From positions 1 to 64,000 of the forward strand of contig NZ_JOTN01000018.1 in the NCBI RefSeq assembly GCF_000712595.1: DNA of 64,000 nt. The letters run 5' to 3'. This stretch comes from Bacillus manliponensis. Its GTDB lineage: Bacteria; Bacillota; Bacilli; Bacillales; Bacillaceae_G. Shown piece after piece: positions 9,259 to 18,166 of the stretch. The position numbers and the translations under genes are program-made. Within the stretch, counting starts at the first letter, position 1; each line of letters starts with the position of its first letter. The notes beneath the pieces were generated by a model, which did not search any database, was not told the origin of the DNA, and saw only the letters and a program-made list of their open reading frames with translations.

Positions 9259-9263
9259 TAAAC

Positions 9264-11066
9264 ATGTGTGGAATCGTAGGATTTATTGGTGAGCAAGATG
9301 CAAAGGAAATTTTATTAAAAGGGTTAGAGAAATTAGAATACCGCGGATATGATTCAGCGGGTATTGCAGTACAGGCTGAGAATGGTGTTGTTGTATTTAA
9401 AGAAAAAGGCCGCATTGCAAAACTTCGTGAAATTGTAGACGAAAATGTAGCAGCTAGCGTGGGAATCGGACATACGCGCTGGGCGACGCATGGTGTTCCA
9501 AGTAAAGTGAACGCACACCCGCATCAAAGTGCATCAACGCGTTTTACATTAGTTCATAATGGTGTAATTGAGAACTATGAACTAGTGAAAAAAGAATATC
9601 TACAAGATGTAACGTTCTTAAGTGAGACGGATACAGAAATTATCGTTCAGCTTGTAGAAAAGCAAGTAGCGGCAGGATTAGAAGTAGAAGAAGCGTTCCG
9701 CAAAACGTTAACAATTCTACACGGATCTTATGCATTAGCACTACTTGATGCTGAAAACCCAGACATGATTTACGTTGCTAAAAACAAGAGCCCACTATTA
9801 GTAGGTGTTGGTGACAACTTTAACGTTGTTGCAAGTGATGCAATGGCAATGTTACAAGTAACAGACCAGTTTATCGAGTTAATGGATAAAGAAATGGTTA
9901 TTGTAACAAAAGAGAATATTACAATTAAGAATTTACAAGGTGAAACGATTGAACGTGCACCATTTACAGCAGAAATTGATGCAAGTGATATTGAAAAGGG
10001 AACATACCCTCATTTCATGCTAAAAGAAATTGATGAGCAACCACTTGTAATTCGCAATATCATTCAAAAATATCAAAATGAAAATGGCGAAATTGAACTA
10101 GCAGAAGAAATTCGCAGTGCAATTTTAGAGAGCGACCGCATTTACATCGTAGCATGTGGAACGAGCTATCATGCTGGTCTTGTTGGAAAGCAGTTCATTG
10201 AGAACTTTGCAAAAGTACCAGTAGAAGTACACGTAGCAAGTGAGTTCTCTTACAACATGCCATTATTAACAGAAAAACCATTCTTCATTTACATTTCACA
10301 AAGTGGTGAAACAGCAGATAGCCGTGCTGTACTTGTGCAAACAAATGAAATGGGTCATAAAGCATTAACGATTACAAACGTACCAGGCTCTACGCTTTCT
10401 CGTGAAGCTGATTACACATTACCACTTCATGCAGGTCCAGAAATTGCAGTAGCTTCTACGAAAGCATACACAGCACAGCTTGCTGTTCTTGCAATCTTAG
10501 CAGCTGATATTGCAAAAGTGAAAGGTGTAGCAGCAGAGTTTGATTTAACAAAAGAGCTTGGCCTTGTTGCAAATGCAATGGAAGTACTATGTAACGAAAA
10601 AGAAGAAATGGACGCAATCGCGAAAGAATACTTAGCGACAACGCGTAACTGCTTCTTCATCGGCCGTAGTGTAGACTTCTACGTAGGTCTAGAAGGTGCA
10701 TTAAAGTTAAAAGAAATCTCTTACATCCAAGCAGAAGGATTTGCTGGTGGAGAGTTAAAACACGGTACAATTGCCCTAATCGAAAAAGGTACACCAGTTA
10801 TCGCATTAGCAACGCAAGCACATGTAAACTTAGGTATTCGCGGTAACGTAAAAGAAGTAGCAGCGCGCGGGGCAAACCCATGCATCATTGCTATGAAAGG
10901 CCTTGAAATGGAAGGTGACCGTTTCGTATTACCAGCTGTACACGAAGCACTTGCACCGCTTGTAGCAGTTATCCCATTACAATTAATTTCTTACTACGCA
11001 GCACTTCACCGTGAGTGTGACGTTGATAAGCCACGTAACTTAGCGAAGTCTGTTACGGTTGAGTAA
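9264..11066 (+). CDS. glmS: Glutamine-fructose-6-phosphate aminotransferase GlmS
   Basis: GlmS makes glucosamine-6-phosphate from fructose-6-phosphate and glutamine, the entry step to cell-wall amino sugars. The 600 residues comprise an N-terminal glutaminase domain beginning CGIVGFIG (Cys2 is the nucleophile after Met removal; HTRWATHG and HNGVIEN follow) and two SIS sugar-isomerase domains ([18 protein letters not shown]), ending in the conserved [13 protein letters not shown]. The start is fixed by the need for Cys2, although no strong ribosome binding site precedes it. Expression is controlled by the ribozyme in the leader. Confidence 0.97.
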   Translation: MCGIVGFIGEQDAKEILLKGLEKLEYRGYDSAGIAVQAENGVVVFKEKGRIAKLREIVDENVAASVGIGHTRWATHGVPSKVNAHPHQSASTRFTLVHNGVIENYELVKKEYLQDVTFLSETDTEIIVQLVEKQVAAGLEVEEAFRKTLTILHGSYALALLDAENPDMIYVAKNKSPLLVGVGDNFNVVASDAMAMLQVTDQFIELMDKEMVIVTKENITIKNLQGETIERAPFTAEIDASDIEKGTYPHFMLKEIDEQPLVIRNIIQKYQNENGEIELAEEIRSAILESDRIYIVACGTSYHAGLVGKQFIENFAKVPVEVHVASEFSYNMPLLTEKPFFIYISQSGETADSRAVLVQTNEMGHKALTITNVPGSTLSREADYTLPLHAGPEIAVASTKAYTAQLAVLAILAADIAKVKGVAAEFDLTKELGLVANAMEVLCNEKEEMDAIAKEYLATTRNCFFIGRSVDFYVGLEGALKLKEISYIQAEGFAGGELKHGTIALIEKGTPVIALATQAHVNLGIRGNVKEVAARGANPCIIAMKGLEMEGDRFVLPAVHEALAPLVAVIPLQLISYYAALHRECDVDKPRNLAKSVTVE

Positions 11067-11090
11067 GGTGTAGATTTGAAATAAGGCTTC

Positions 11091-11126
11091 ACCCCTTTAG
11101 ATAATTTTGTCTAAAGGGGTGTTTTT
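11091..11126 (+). terminator. Terminator after glmS
   Basis: ACCCCTTTAGA and TCTAAAGGGGT form a perfect stem followed by GTTTTTA. Confidence 0.9.
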
Positions 11127-11451
11127 ATGTTGAAAAGAAAAAGTGTTAAGTGACAAGAAAGTTGTTTAGTTTACAATAAAGTCGTTTGAAAAATAATAAA
11201 GTTGTTTGGGGAAATTGATTTATTTCTCTTACTAGATGCGAGGCACTCCATTCAATTAGAAAGAGGACACTGCACATTAAATTAAATATAAAACAATAGA
11301 AAAACCTGTCAATTTCGACAGGTTTTTTATTGTTAAAGAAGGAATATTATGGTAAATGTCGAATACTCTTGTTTAATAGACTATATAGAGAAAGTTTTAA
11401 AAAATATAGTGAATAAAATAATCATACTGCTTACTGTTCGGAGAGGAAATC
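11127..11451. other. Intergenic stretch with short direct repeats
   Basis: There is no convincing gene here. It holds three near-copies of AAAGTTGTTT (about 11160-11210; one reads AAAGTCGTTT) and an orphan terminator at 11300-11330. That terminator hints at an unrecognised short transcript. Nothing else is recognised. Confidence 0.4.
11300..11330. terminator. Orphan hairpin terminator
   Basis: AAAACCTGTC and GACAGGTTTT flank a 6-nt loop, with T-rich sequence on both strands. No gene ends just upstream on either strand. Confidence 0.7.
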
Positions 11452-11855
11452 ATGGGAAATACGATTACTCCTTTTAGTTATGGGAATCATTCCGATAATA
11501 AAGGTCAAGATATTCGCAAGTTTTATATTGGGATAGATATTGGCAAAAAGAAAATGATGATCAAAATGAAATCTTCTCGGATCGCCAATCAAAGAGTAAT
11601 TATTATAAAGGGTTGATGGGTTATTCATTTGGGTTAGGTATACTGTGTTTGTTTTTTTCTTATATGCTTTACAAGGATTCAGGTTTATATTTAGCGGAAG
11701 GTCTTTGGAGTATGAAAGGTGCATTATTTTGGAAAGCATTTTTATTTGAAACTTTATTTTCCCTTTTGAGGTCGCTTCCCGCCCTTATGGTTGTCTTCTT
11801 TGGTAGCAGTTTCTATAGAGCTTATCGAAAGCATTCAATGTTAAAAGAAAAATAG
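11452..11855 (+). pseudogene. Small membrane protein gene, frameshifted
   Basis: The ATG at 11452 follows GGAGAGGAAA and opens MGNTITPFSYGNHSDN..., but this frame ends at 11615. From about 11523 the neighbouring frame reads LYWDRYWQKENDDQNE and runs on without a stop into a membrane segment (GYSFGLGILCLFFSYML) and a second one near the end, stopping at 11855. Adding one T to the TTTT at 11521-11524 would join the two into a protein of about 134 residues. A restart at 11613 (TTG) or 11616 (ATG) could still make the last 80 residues. Family not recognised. Confidence 0.6.
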
Positions 11856-11874
11856 TAAACGGAGGGATTTAAAG

Positions 11875-13144
11875 ATGCACTTTTCTAAAAAGAAACCTTT
11901 CTTATTGATTGTTATTTGTCTCATGATTATTTTATCAGGGTGCAGTAATAATGATAAAGTGTTTGTTGAAGCAGAAAAATATATTTCGTCTGTTAAAAAA
12001 ATTAATATTCCTGATGATGTAAGAATAATTAGCTTGGGAGAGGCAACACATGGGAATTTAGAACTTCAGAAGTTGAAAAAAGATGTATTTGAAGCATTAA
12101 TTAAAAATGAAAATGTCCGTGTGTTTGTAATTGAAGGGGATTTTGGAGGCGGACAGGAAATTAATCAGTTCATTTTAGATGGAAAAGGTACTGCAGAAGA
12201 ATCCGTGAACGCACTTGATTACGGCATCTATAAAACGGAACAAATGATCGATTTTGTTCAATGGATGCATGATTATAACGCTACGGCTAGTAGCGATGAG
12301 AAAATATATTTTTACGGAAATGATATGCAGCGATATGATTACAGTAAAAAAAGGTCTGCTTGACTATTATGAAGTTGTTAACAAGGATGTGAAACAACGA
12401 TATGCAGAACAACTGGAACATGCTTCAAATAATAAAATGAGGTCGTTATCGGCGAAGCAACTGAAGGAAATTGATGATGTGCTCGACAATATCCTTTTGG
12501 ATTTGCAATCTAATAAAGATGCGTATGTGGAACAGTCATCTTCGGATACTTTTGCTTTTGCTTTAAAATACGCACAACTTATGAAACAACGAACAGAGCT
12601 ATTTTTAAATGAGGGGGATTACCAAAAACTTCGCGATCGGTATTTAGCTGACAACTTGCAATGGATTAGTGAATTTGAAGCAGCTCGTGGTCATGATAAG
12701 GTATTCTTCTCCGGACATAACGGGCATATCGAAAAAACATCAGCTTCATTAACTGGTTATAAATCGATGGGAAGTTATTTAGATGAGTTATACGGGCCCA
12801 AATATTTTGCAATTGGTACCGACTTAATGAACAGTGAATTTCAGGCCTTAAACCACGGATCTGATAAAAGAGAGAATTATAAGATAAAGAATCATAATGG
12901 TTTAGTTGATGCATTTAGTGAGGTAGAGCCAAATATCTTTTACGTCGATTTTGAAAAAGCTAGTGAGTCAAAGGAATTATTGGACATTATAAAAAGTGAA
13001 CAAAAAATGGTAAACGTGGGTGACGATTTTCGTTCTTGGCAAAAGCTATTGAAAATGTTTTACACAATTGAAATGATACCCAATAAGGCCTATGACGGCA
13101 TAATTATTTTAAAAGAAGCAACACCAACAGATGTAATTGATTAA
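11875..13144 (+). pseudogene. Erythromycin-esterase-family lipoprotein, frameshifted
   Basis: The first part (11875-12363) starts with a lipoprotein signal (LLIVICLMIILSGCSNN) and the family motif SLGEATHGN. The remainder continues in another frame to 13144, with SGHNGHIEK and MGSYLDELYG. The join is at the run of seven As at 12345-12351; removing one A gives DYSKKGLLDYY with no interruption. Intact, it would be about 420 residues, right for this family (PF05139), whose chromosomal members often lack proven macrolide esterase activity. The gene follows the broken membrane gene by 19 nt. Confidence 0.8.
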
Positions 13145-13162
13145 AACAAGTTGTTTTTAAAG

Positions 13163-13204
13163 AAACTCCATTTTGATTAATCTTTTTTCAAAATGGAGTT
13201 TTTG
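13163..13204 (+). terminator. Terminator after esterase-like gene
   Basis: AAACTCCATTTTGA and TCAAAATGGAGTTT form a long stem followed by Ts. Confidence 0.88.
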
Positions 13205-13418
13205 TATTTTCACTTGTTATTATAAAGATCTACGATTAGTCGTTTTGAAAAAATTAGTATGAAAAGCTATAACTATAATCTTCTTTTTAGATTAGTAACT
13301 ACTTGTAATAAAAGGAAGAAAATGAAATTCATATATGTTATGATATGTAATGGATTCTGAAAAGAATGACTATTTCGGTTGTTCTTTTTTTCTTTTACAA
13401 AGGGGGACCAATTAAGTT

Positions 13419-14351
13419 ATGAAGGTGAAAAAGTTAATAACCGCAGCTGTGCCTATGATGCTATTGTTCGGTTGTGGGGTAGAAAAGACAGATTCAACTA
13501 ATAAAGAGAAAGCGGCACAATCGCAAACTGTAGTAAAGAAAGAGAAAGTTTCAAAAGAGGATTATCCAAACAAGATTAACGATTTATGTGTGGAATTTGA
13601 TGAAGTATTTGCAGAGTATAATGCAGTGACAGAGGATTTTTTACAAGGTAAAAAAGAGAAAGAAGATGTAATCGCAAAGTTAAAAGAGTTGAATGGAGTG
13701 GTTGATAAATTTCTAGCAATTGATCCACCTAGTGAGTATAAAGACACACAAAAAGACGTAGAGAAAGCAATGAATCATTATATAAAATCGTTCAAATTTG
13801 CTGAGGATAGCTTTAATGCTAAAAAAAATGCAAAGCCTAGCGCTAAAGACTTCATGGATAAAGCTACTGTAGAGCTTGAAGAAGGTGACAAGTACTGGAA
13901 GAAGTTTAATAAGGCTCTTGAAGATAAGGTGACGTTTGGTGATGGAACAATCACAATTAAAGATTTAAAAGAGTTAGATAAGAAAGCTGGTATTGATGTA
14001 GATGCAATAGAGAAACACTTATCAAAAGATGGTAAGGAATTAATAGGCGTATGGGGATTTAATGACCCTAGTGGTTTTATGGTTTCATTAATTTTAAAAG
14101 AAGATAAAACGTTTGAAACATACGGTAAAGGTGAGTATCCAGATAAAAAAAATCTTTTAACAGGGAAGTGGGAGTATATCCCTAATACGCACACGTTTGT
14201 ACTTCATATTGAAAAGATGTTTGAAGAGAGTGTAGAAGTACAAGATGCACAGCGAAGTGTGCGTTATCAAATTCAAAATTTCGATGGTGAAAACATCCAA
14301 CTATTTAATGCAGGCACATTTAATACGATTAAATATGTTAAGCAAAAGTGA
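13419..14351 (+). CDS. Putative lipoprotein, DUF3994-like
   Basis: A 310-residue predicted lipoprotein with lipobox LFGCG (Cys19 lipidated), so it is membrane-anchored outside the cell. Residues 30-180 are Lys/Glu-rich and helical. A beta-rich domain from about 200 (ELIGVWGFNDPSGF ... LTGKWEYIPNTHTFVLHI) follows. The layout resembles DUF3994 lipoproteins of the B. cereus group, an assignment from memory. The ATG follows AAAGGGGGACC. It stands alone, and its function is unknown. Confidence 0.75.
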   Translation: MKVKKLITAAVPMMLLFGCGVEKTDSTNKEKAAQSQTVVKKEKVSKEDYPNKINDLCVEFDEVFAEYNAVTEDFLQGKKEKEDVIAKLKELNGVVDKFLAIDPPSEYKDTQKDVEKAMNHYIKSFKFAEDSFNAKKNAKPSAKDFMDKATVELEEGDKYWKKFNKALEDKVTFGDGTITIKDLKELDKKAGIDVDAIEKHLSKDGKELIGVWGFNDPSGFMVSLILKEDKTFETYGKGEYPDKKNLLTGKWEYIPNTHTFVLHIEKMFEESVEVQDAQRSVRYQIQNFDGENIQLFNAGTFNTIKYVKQK

Positions 14352-14419
14352 AGGGGCTAGCTGTAATCTACTTAGTCCCTTATATACGTTTTAAATTTAA
14401 ATAGTTTCAAATTTTGTAG

Positions 14420-14455
14420 AGCATTTCTTATTACAAAGAAATGCTTTTTATTTTT
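14420..14455 (+). terminator. Terminator after the DUF3994-like gene
   Basis: AGCATTTCTT and AAGAAATGCT form a 10-bp stem with a 6-nt loop and a T-rich tail. Confidence 0.8.
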
Positions 14456-14568
14456 CTGAAAACATTTGTATTATAATAAAAATATAATTATAATTAATAA
14501 AAATTTATTGTTTAACAATAAATTTTATGTTAAGTTCAAGTTGGAACTAAATAAGTGAGGTGTTTTTT

Positions 14569-15057
14569 ATGAAACAAGGTTCAACACTCTTTTTAAAGAT
14601 AGCTATTTTTATTATTGGAACTCCAGTTCTTGCTTTATGTATATTTGGATTGCCTGAGATGGCCGCTAGAGATGCAGCAGCGCACCCAGAGACTACTTAC
14701 TTGCAGTATCCCTTTTTGATAGGTTCTTATATAACGGTAACACCGTTTTTCATTGCCTTGTATCAGGCTTTAAAACTTTTACGCTATATTGATCAGAACA
14801 AGGCCTTCTCGGAATTATCTGTTACAGCTTTGAAGTATATAAAATACTGTGCAATCACCATCAGTACCTTGATTGTAGTAGGAATAGTATGTGGAGTGAT
14901 ATTGATTGCAGGTAAAGATGAAGACATAACAGGTTTTATAAGCTTAGGATTCATACTCACTTTTGCTTCAATGGTAATTGCAGTATTTGCTGCTGTGCTT
15001 CAGAAACTGTTAAAAGAAGCAATTGATATAAAATCAGAAAATGACTTAACAGTCTGA
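14569..15057 (+). CDS. yoaS: DUF2975 membrane protein, YoaS-like
   Basis: A 162-residue integral membrane protein with four hydrophobic segments (about 8-28, 47-70, 88-113 and 124-148). The architecture and the following small XRE regulator match DUF2975/YoaS of B. subtilis, where yoaS, yozG and yoaT are also adjacent. The ATG at 14569 follows GTGAGGTG; the GTG at 14560 lies within that ribosome binding site and is rejected. The stop is 10 nt before the next start. Molecular function unknown. Confidence 0.82.
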   Translation: MKQGSTLFLKIAIFIIGTPVLALCIFGLPEMAARDAAAHPETTYLQYPFLIGSYITVTPFFIALYQALKLLRYIDQNKAFSELSVTALKYIKYCAITISTLIVVGIVCGVILIAGKDEDITGFISLGFILTFASMVIAVFAAVLQKLLKEAIDIKSENDLTV

Positions 15058-15067
15058 GGTGATGAAT

Positions 15068-15289
15068 ATGGCGATCTTAATTCATATTGATGTGATGCTG
15101 GCTAAAAGGAAAATGAGCGTAACAGAACTTTCGGAGAAGGTTGGCATAACAATGGCTAACCTTTCCATAATGAAAAACGGAAAGGCAAAAGCAATTAGAC
15201 TTTCCACTTTAGAAGCAATTTGTAAAGCATTAGAATGTCAACCTGGAGACATTTTAGAGTTCAAAATTGACGGAGACAATCAAGATTGA
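15068..15289 (+). CDS. yozG: Small XRE-family transcriptional regulator, YozG-like
   Basis: A 73-residue protein that is almost entirely a Cro/C1 helix-turn-helix domain (VTELSEKVGITMANLSIMKN, then LEAICKALECQPGDILEF). The ATG at 15068 follows GAGGTGAT at good spacing; GTG 15059 and ATG 15062 lie inside the ribosome binding site. Such short XRE proteins paired with DUF2975 proteins are common in Firmicutes and probably control their own operon (inference). Confidence 0.87.
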   Translation: MAILIHIDVMLAKRKMSVTELSEKVGITMANLSIMKNGKAKAIRLSTLEAICKALECQPGDILEFKIDGDNQD

Positions 15290-15308
15290 AAAAGTAGGAG
15301 TATTTAAC

Positions 15309-15392
15309 ATGAAAAGAAAGTTATTGGGCGGTGAACTTATGTGCATAGCCATAAATCTATTTACTGAAAATCTTTGGAGTTACAAATTATGA
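15309..15392 (+). CDS. 27-residue ORF coupled to the DUF817 gene
   Basis: The ATG at 15309 has TAGGAG upstream at normal spacing. The 27-codon frame (MKRKLLGGELMCIAIN...) ends in TGA overlapping the ATG of the next gene (ATGA at 15389-15392). It may be a leader peptide for translational coupling or a remnant of a longer gene. No similarity recognised. Confidence 0.45.
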   Translation: MKRKLLGGELMCIAINLFTENLWSYKL

Positions 15393-16183
15393 GAGCACTA
15401 AAACAACTTGTTCGTTTTGGGTGGATACAGGCTCTATCATGTTTGTTTCCTGTTGTTATCTTTGTCTCTTTGGCTGTTACAGAAATTATATCCCTTCCTT
15501 TTCTGCCACGGTATGACTGGCTACTTATCATCTGTCTCCTAATGCAGTGGTGGATGGTGCGTTCTGGGCTTGAAACGCGGGATGAACTAAAGGTTATCAC
15601 ATTGTTTCACATTATTGGACTTGCTCTTGAACTTTTTAAGGTACATATGGGCTCTTGGTCTTATCCAGAGGAAGGGTATTTCAAAATTTTTGGAGTGCCT
15701 TTGTATAGCGGATTCATGTATGCAAGTGTAGCGAGTTACCTTTGTCAGGCGTGGAGGATGCTGAAGGTTGAACTGGTTAATTGGCCACCGTTTTTAGTAG
15801 TTGTAACGCTTGCAGCTGCAATTTATTTGAACTTTTTCACCCACCATTATTGGATTGACATTCGTTGGTGGCTATCTGGACTTGTTATTATCGTCTTTTG
15901 GCAATCATGGGTTACATATGAAGTGGGTGGAACTCGTTATCGTATGCCACTCACACTTTCTTTTGTACTCATCGGATTTTTTATATGGATAGCTGAAAAT
16001 ATCGCAACGTTCTTTGGGGCCTGGGAATATCCAAACCAAACTGATGCGTGGAGTCTTGTTCATCTTGGAAAGGTGAGCTCATGGCTCTTATTAGTGATTG
16101 TTAGCTTTCTTATAGTTACGACGTTAAAGCAGGTTAAGGGGAAACACTCTACTGGGGTAGATACTGCTAATAATCATTTTTGA
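15389..16183 (+). CDS. yoaT: DUF817 membrane protein, YoaT-like
   Basis: A 264-residue protein with about eight membrane segments and the conserved ELFKVHMGSWSYPEEGYFKIFGVPLYSGFMY and WAENIATFFGAWEYPNQ-type regions of DUF817/YoaT (the second here reads WIAENIATFFGAWEYPNQ). ATG 15389 follows TTGGAG; the TTG at 15374 is not favoured. Position after the YoaS-like and YozG-like genes repeats the B. subtilis order. Function unknown. Confidence 0.85.
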   Translation: MRALKQLVRFGWIQALSCLFPVVIFVSLAVTEIISLPFLPRYDWLLIICLLMQWWMVRSGLETRDELKVITLFHIIGLALELFKVHMGSWSYPEEGYFKIFGVPLYSGFMYASVASYLCQAWRMLKVELVNWPPFLVVVTLAAAIYLNFFTHHYWIDIRWWLSGLVIIVFWQSWVTYEVGGTRYRMPLTLSFVLIGFFIWIAENIATFFGAWEYPNQTDAWSLVHLGKVSSWLLLVIVSFLIVTTLKQVKGKHSTGVDTANNHF

Positions 16184-16222
16184 GATTCTGCTGTATAAAT
16201 GATTTTAAAATTCATATTTATT

Positions 16223-16268
16223 AAATCGTCTGTTAGAGGAATATATAATTCCAATAGGCGATTTTTTA
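16223..16268 (+). terminator. Terminator after yoaT
   Basis: AAATCGTCT pairs with AGGCGATTT. An inner GGAAT/ATTCC hairpin and a T-run support termination. Confidence 0.78.
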
Positions 16269-16271
16269 TAT

Positions 16272-16297
16272 GTCAAATAAACATGTTTTTATTTGAC
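16272..16297. promoter_or_regulatory. Palindrome upstream of the YfcC gene
   Basis: GTCAAATAAA and TTTATTTGAC form a perfect 10-bp inverted repeat with a 6-nt centre, 144 bp before the YfcC-type gene. It has no T-run and looks more like an operator than a terminator. Regulator unknown. Confidence 0.4.
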
Positions 16298-16440
16298 TGA
16301 AAAGTCAGATTATTATATATTGTGTTAAATGATTATAACTACCAATAATTGTGAAAAGGAGGTGTTTATTACATGTTTTGAGTTTTGTAAATTATTTGTG
16401 TGGATTGAGTTGTGAAGACTATTGAAAATGAGGTGACGGA

Positions 16441-17859
16441 ATGGAAACGGAAAAGAATACTGTACCTGTTGAGAAAAAGGCATGGATAAAAGTACCGCAT
16501 ACATATACGCTCATCATGATCATTATTATAATCGCCGGGCTTGCATCATATGTCATTCCTGCCGGGGAATTTGAACGTGTAGAGGATAAAGAATCTGGGA
16601 GAATACTTGTTGTAGACGGTAGTTATCATACAATTGAGAGCGATCCAGTAAGTTTGTTTGATATATTTCGTTCCATTCCACTAGGATTAGAAAAGGGAGC
16701 CCCTATTATTTTTTATATTTTTCTTGTAAGTGGCGTATTTGGAATTATTCAAGCTACAGGGGCGATTGAAGCTGGTATACATAAAGGGGTACGCTCGCTT
16801 GAAGGAAAAGAGAAATTATTAATCCCGGCTAGCATGATGCTGTTTTCCATTGGAGGTTTTACGATGGGGATGGCAGAAGAAACTATTATTTTCGTACCAA
16901 TTGGTATTGCAATAGCTAGGGCAATGGGATTTGATGCAGTTACTGGAACAGCAATGATTACGCTCGGTACGGCTAGTGGTTTCTTTGGTGGTATGATGAA
17001 TCCATTTACAGTAGGAGTTGCACAATCGTTAGCGGAAGTACCTTTATTTTCAGGTATTGGTTTTCGCTTTGTAGTGTATTTTTTCGTACTAGGTTTTGCG
17101 ATTTGGTATGTGAATCGTTATGCATGGAAAGTAAAGCGAAATCCTGAAAAGAGTGTCATTTATGATATTGAGCAGCAAAAGAAAAATATAACACCTTTAA
17201 CTGAATTTCCACATTTAACTGTTCGGCATAAATTTGTTTTTTGCGTGATGGTCTGTGGTTTATCTTTTAATATTTATGGCGTTTTTAAGTGGGGATGGTT
17301 TTTAACAGAACTAACAGCATCTTTTTTAATTATGGGTATCCTTTGTGGGTTAGTTGGTGGTTTGAAGCTAGGAAAAGTATTTGATTCGTTTATTGATGGC
17401 GCGAAGGCTGTTACATTTGGAGCACTAATTGTAGGATTTGCAAGGGCAATTACAGTTGTTTTAGAAGAAGGAAAAATTATAGATTCATTAGTTTATATTA
17501 TGACTTCCGGAATTAGCCATTTGCCGGAATCATTAAATGTCGTCGGGATGTTTTTCATTCAAGCACTTTTAAATTTATTTATTTCATCGGGAAGTGGACA
17601 AGCTGCGGCGACAATGCCAATTATGGTGCCAATTACTGATATTTTAGGATTAGAAAGACAAATCGCTGTACTGGCTTTCCAATACGGAGACTCTGTTACA
17701 AACTCTATTATTCCAACATCCTCTGCTTTAATGGGATACCTTGCTGTTGCTGGAATTCCATATGAACGATGGGTGAAATTTATTTGGAAATTAATTGTTG
17801 GCTGGGCAGTTGTTGCTTGTATTGCATTAGTTGTTGCTGTGGCTATTGGTGTTTCTTAA
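16441..17859 (+). CDS. YfcC-family carrier, C4-dicarboxylate/basic amino acid type
   Basis: A 472-residue integral membrane carrier with about 12 segments, related to the YfcC/DcuC/ArcD-like group. Characteristic stretches include HTYTLIMIIIIIAGLASYVIPAGEFER at the N-terminus, the GGFTMGMAEETIIFVPI loop, LFISSGSGQAAATMPIM and the C-terminal QYGDSVTNSIIPTSSALMG. Family annotations range from C4-dicarboxylates to basic amino acids or peptides, so the substrate is undecided. The ATG follows GAGGTGACGG. Monocistronic, with a terminator about 130 nt downstream. Confidence 0.85.
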   Translation: METEKNTVPVEKKAWIKVPHTYTLIMIIIIIAGLASYVIPAGEFERVEDKESGRILVVDGSYHTIESDPVSLFDIFRSIPLGLEKGAPIIFYIFLVSGVFGIIQATGAIEAGIHKGVRSLEGKEKLLIPASMMLFSIGGFTMGMAEETIIFVPIGIAIARAMGFDAVTGTAMITLGTASGFFGGMMNPFTVGVAQSLAEVPLFSGIGFRFVVYFFVLGFAIWYVNRYAWKVKRNPEKSVIYDIEQQKKNITPLTEFPHLTVRHKFVFCVMVCGLSFNIYGVFKWGWFLTELTASFLIMGILCGLVGGLKLGKVFDSFIDGAKAVTFGALIVGFARAITVVLEEGKIIDSLVYIMTSGISHLPESLNVVGMFFIQALLNLFISSGSGQAAATMPIMVPITDILGLERQIAVLAFQYGDSVTNSIIPTSSALMGYLAVAGIPYERWVKFIWKLIVGWAVVACIALVVAVAIGVS

Positions 17860-17989
17860 ATAAGAAAACTTGGATTTCAAACGATATACTCATTAAAAGG
17901 TGCAATGCATGTTGCGGTAGAGTACCTTGTGAATCGAATGAAATAGTCAAGCATGCTAGAAAATAACAAGAATTGAAGTTGGATGCAAT

Positions 17990-18014
17990 CACCTCCCAAG
18001 GGGGGTGTTTTTTT
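17990..18014 (+). terminator. Terminator in the YfcC-ATPase interval
   Basis: CACCTCCC and GGGGGTG form a tight hairpin followed by seven Ts. Confidence 0.82.
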
Positions 18015-18166
18015 ATAGGTACTTCACAAATCATTTCTACAACTGTCACAAAAAAGTACTATCATTTTACTGGCGTATGACATAGTAAAAATGACACAAT
18101 ATACATATAAGGTGAAAGTCCACTGCAAATAGAAGGTAGAAAATCCAACGAACAAGGAGACTTGAA
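18015..18166 (+). other. Leader region of the Ca2+-ATPase
   Basis: This holds a string of imperfect inverted repeats around TGTCAC and TGACAC (about 18046-18097), then GGTGAAAGTCC and GGTAGAAAATCC just upstream of the gene. A structured leader is possible, but no known riboswitch consensus fits. Confidence 0.3.

Noticed and set aside
11431-11739. 102-residue reverse-strand frame
   Set aside because: It covers the forward-strand frameshifted membrane gene, which has a good ribosome binding site and a membrane-protein composition.
11875-13144. Reading the two halves of the esterase-like gene as two separate genes
   Set aside because: The second half has no start with a ribosome binding site, and one-base removal in the A-run restores a continuous family-length protein.
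18111-18160. Cobalamin-riboswitch-like GGTGAAAGTCC before the Ca2+-ATPase
   Set aside because: The rest of the B12 box and surrounding helices are absent; single short match.
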